Source: Nelumbo lutea
Taxonomy: Eukaryota > Streptophyta > Magnoliopsida > Proteales > Nelumbonaceae
Reading direction: 5' to 3'
Assembly (NCBI GenBank): GCA_022828595.1
Contig: JAKGHH010000002.1
Location: 74,000,383 to 74,064,382, forward strand
DNA length: 64,000 nt
Numbering within the stretch: the stretch's first letter is position 1; every line of letters begins with the position of its first letter. The position numbers were made by a program, and so were the translations under genes. Below the pieces are notes generated by a model that did not search any database, was not told where the DNA came from, and saw only the letters and a list, made by a program, of their open reading frames with translations. Shown piece by piece: positions 61,609-64,000 of this stretch.

Positions 61609-62519
61609 ATTGCTCCCACTCCCGAGTTGAGGTCAACTCGGTGAAGGGTGTAGCTTGCAACTGGTTATTTGGCCCAGAATGACCAGTTTGATGAGCACAT
61701 AAGCATCGGTCAAGTTTTCTCCCCAAGTCAAAAGAATCTAAGGGTTGAATGCAACATTATGCAGGAATTCACCATCTTAACTATTGGGGCACAGGAGCGA
61801 ACTCATCTTCTCAAAGAGAGGTGTAGCTGGCACTCCAAGGACATCTACCATACTAGGGGTGCAACCATCAAGGAGTTTTGCAATTTAGCCAAACACCTCA
61901 GGAGCGAAGTTTGTCATGCCATCCTCAAGAAGGGCTTCAAACTGTGTGACTGCTTCCTCGGGTCACTCTACTTATATAGACCTCAACGCAATGTCTGCTA
62001 AGGTGCTAAAAGCGAACTAGTCTTCCTTTCCTCCATTTCTCCTTTCTCTTTATCAAGTCAGTGGTGAGATACCGACGTCCTTTGAGATCGATTTAAGTGT
62101 AGTAGCGGCATAGTAAAAAATCTGCTGAGCTAGATAGATGGGGGCTGAACTGCATAGGTCGGCCTATCTGTTGCCGACGCATTTCGAAATCGGCTTTGGG
62201 GGCCTTGATGCTGAAAGCAGTTTATTTTCCCCTTAGAGTTTAGTTTGACTAGGTTTCCAAAGCTGAGCTAGAATGATGCTGAAAGCAGTTTATTGGCCAT
62301 CAAAACGATGTCGAGCTATCAAACAAACGATGTATCCCCAGGTTAGCGTAGGGGGCCTTAGCTAAAAGTGGTTTGGCTTCTCCTTATTAGATTTTCGCCA
62401 ACGTGTGTGTACTGCGAGTCGGCTCATCCAAGTTGCCAAAGCAGGTCTCATTCAGGTTGCCAAAATTTTAATTGGTCAGCTTGCTCTTAACACCTCGCCT
62501 TACAGACACCTCTTCACCT

Positions 62520-63095
62520 CGGCAAGGCTAACCTACGAGGGTGGTTCAACAGTCTACTGGCCATCAACTTCCACGGGGACCATGAAAGGCCCGACCTATA
62601 GGGCGGCCTCACATTCTATTGGCCATCAACTCCCACGAGAACCATGGAGGGCTCGACCTACGGGGGTGGTCTCACATTTTATTGGTGAACTCTCACAAAA
62701 AGCTTGTAGGGCTCGACCCATGGGGCGGCCCCACAGTCAGGGCTGGAAGATTTTGTCTAGGCAAGACTGCTGGAACTTGTTTGGGCTGATCTTTCTAATT
62801 CACCCCCTTGTGATAGCATCGCCGATACGTGCATCATTGTTGGCATTAAACGACGGGTCGGTGCCACGACTACACTGTGTCAGCCCTCGGAGATGCTAGT
62901 CATCTACTCTTACGATAAGCCATAGGGAGCTCAACCTACGGGGACAACTCTACCAACTGTAGGTCGCCAACTCGCACGGGAGCCTTGGAAGGCTCGACTC
63001 GCAAGGGCAACTGCACAATCCATTGGCCACCAACTCCTGTGGGAGCTACGAAGGGCTTGATCTGTAGAGGTGACCCCACGAACAGGGTTGACGAG
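62520..63095. repeat. Degenerate ~62-bp minisatellite in the LTR element
   Basis: Units begin near GGCTCGACCTACGGGG and include CATTGGCCATCAACTCCCACG-like words: four in 62525-62740 and three in 62930-63090, with unrelated sequence (~62745-62925) between. Units are diverged, so the array is old. Confidence 0.7.
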
Positions 63096-63165
63096 GATCG
63101 TTTGGTCGGAGTACCATTGAATGCGAATTTAAAATGAGAGTTGAGAACCTGAATTTTAAGTAGCA

Positions 63166-63186
63166 GTTCCCACAGATAACACCAAT
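63166..63186 (-). promoter_or_regulatory. Gypsy-like primer-binding site
   Basis: ATTGGTGTTATCTGTGGGAA in element orientation, directly inside the 5' LTR. It differs from the common GGCGCCGTC form by GC-to-AT changes, as expected of a methylated, decayed copy. Confidence 0.7.
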
Positions 63187-63916
63187 TGATGATGCACGAT
63201 CTGGTAGCTTCCACTTGGCGAGTGACTCAGATACCAAGCTGGAGATTTCCTTGTCGAAGAATGACTCGAAAGCTGAGCTAAGTAGGGCTGAGCTGGAGAT
63301 AGCTCGGGTGTCGGGCTAGGTAGTGGCGAGTTATGCAGTTTTACCAGTAAACCTGCAAAGGAATAGTATTAAAGTGCCCGAGTTGTTTTACCTGGGATGG
63401 GCACTCCGATGCTTAAGTTAGCAATTTGGAAGTTTAAGAGTATTGAAATGCTAGAAGCTTAGAGCATGCGGGAGTTGAATCACGTGTACCTTTTCTCAGG
63501 AGAATGATGCCTTTATATAGGTGTGAGGGACTAGAGGCCCCTTGTAACGGGTCCGAGATTCCCAAGGAGCTGCTTCCGCTATGTTGGGAGAGAATATCTC
63601 TATTAGTTATGTAATCCACACAAGGGCTAAGGTCCGTTCGATCGACTCTAATGCGGATGATGCGGGTAGGCAGGCTTAATGGTCGAGCGTTGTTACCCCT
63701 GAGAACTTGGTCTTAATAATGAATCTATAGAACATGTTGGCGAGCATGTCTCGTAGGCTGCCACTTGTACCCTGGTTAGCTCGGCTGATCTTTGGAGGAG
63801 GTGCTACTAGCCGCTCTGCCGAGATGATCTATTTACTCAATGCTAAGGTGTCATCTAGTTATTTAGTTCTGCCACATGTTGTGATGTTATTCGGAGTACC
63901 AAATTACCTCTCATCA
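63187..63916 (-). repeat. Gypsy-like element 5' LTR
   Basis: 730 bp, TGATGATGCACGATCTGGTA...CTCATCA. The shared CTTTATATAGG is CCTATATAAAG in element orientation, a TATA-like box. About 130 bp shorter than its partner. Confidence 0.8.
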
Positions 63917-64000
63917 TCAATATTTTTCAAAGGAATGACGAGCTTTAAATTTAGTGTCAAGAGACAACTCCTTTGCATTTGGACTAGTAATAAAATTGGC

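Larger units (their letters stand above)
60750..63916 (-). mobile_element. Non-autonomous LTR retrotransposon (gypsy-like primer site)
   Basis: 3,167 bp: two diverged LTRs (60750-61608 and 63187-63916), 5-bp TSD TCAAT, and a 1.58-kb internal region. In minus orientation the site next to the high-coordinate LTR reads TGGTGTTATCTGTGGGAAC, close to the TGGCGCCGTCTGTGGGAAC-type site of plant Ty3/gypsy elements, and a purine-rich GGGAGTGGGAGC precedes the other LTR. No protease, RT, RNase H or integrase motif is present, so it must have depended on a partner. A degenerate minisatellite occupies much of the interior. Confidence 0.8.

Overview
This window is nuclear DNA of a flowering plant. The evidence is one intron-rich O-fucosyltransferase-family gene with plant-type splice sites, L1-type LINEs that carry a plant-type RNase H domain, Ty1/copia elements with the usual TGGTATCAGAGC primer site, and many small hAT- and Mutator-like elements. 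I cannot name the species; the very long, repeat-filled introns suggest a repeat-rich dicot or early-diverging angiosperm. There are no bacterial features, CRISPR arrays or convincing RNA genes.

Host gene. A single gene on the + strand runs through positions 611-49074. Eight exons are visible (611-681, 764-852, 948-1191, 28685-28797, 39087-39177, 40227-40355, 40864-41417, 48621-49074) and encode the last ~580 residues of a plant GDP-fucose protein O-fucosyltransferase-like protein. All in-window introns are GT-AG and all phases match. The N-terminal exon or exons lie left of the window. Only ~1.75 kb of the 48.5 kb is coding: three introns of 27.5, 10.3 and 7.2 kb hold almost all the mobile DNA.

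Layout. 1-262: LINE 3' end. 1841-2073: hAT-type MITE with an 8-bp target-site duplication (TSD). 2665-4790: decayed copia (-) split by a hAT-like element. 5803-8400: copia (+), 5'-truncated. 8405-8668: LINE piece. 8669-12870: copia (-), 5'-truncated, one LTR. 12949-24896: full-length L1 (-) with an 18-bp TSD, itself split by a complete copia element (14772-20228; two LTRs, 5-bp TSD, primer site and polypurine tract). 25956-28345: LINE 3' stub, a dispersed repeat, a local duplication and two terminal-inverted-repeat (TIR) elements. 30066-39010: several nested layers in the second giant intron: an L1 (-), a hAT-like element, a second TIR element containing another LINE (+), and in that LINE a 523-bp tandem triplication. 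42320-43350: truncated L1 (+) with a 14-bp TSD. 43575-48485: ~90-bp inverted repeats around a copia leader/gag fragment and another L1 (+).

Downstream of the gene. 49788-50097 and 56439-56643: two more copies of the MITE family. 51396-56030: a LINE of another lineage (-), interrupted by a Mutator-like MITE (9-bp TSD) and a hAT MITE (8-bp TSD). 58695-59333: solo LTR with a 5-bp TSD. 60750-63916: non-autonomous LTR element with gypsy-like primer site, 5-bp TSD and internal minisatellite.

No element has a fully intact set of proteins. The youngest-looking events are the nested copia (three substitutions and one 14-bp indel between LTRs) and the 523-bp triplication (two of its three units appear identical by eye). 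I did not find a new defence or metabolic system. The notable content is the host gene surviving in such introns, the readable insertion order, and several small repeat families whose boundaries can be defined from this one window.
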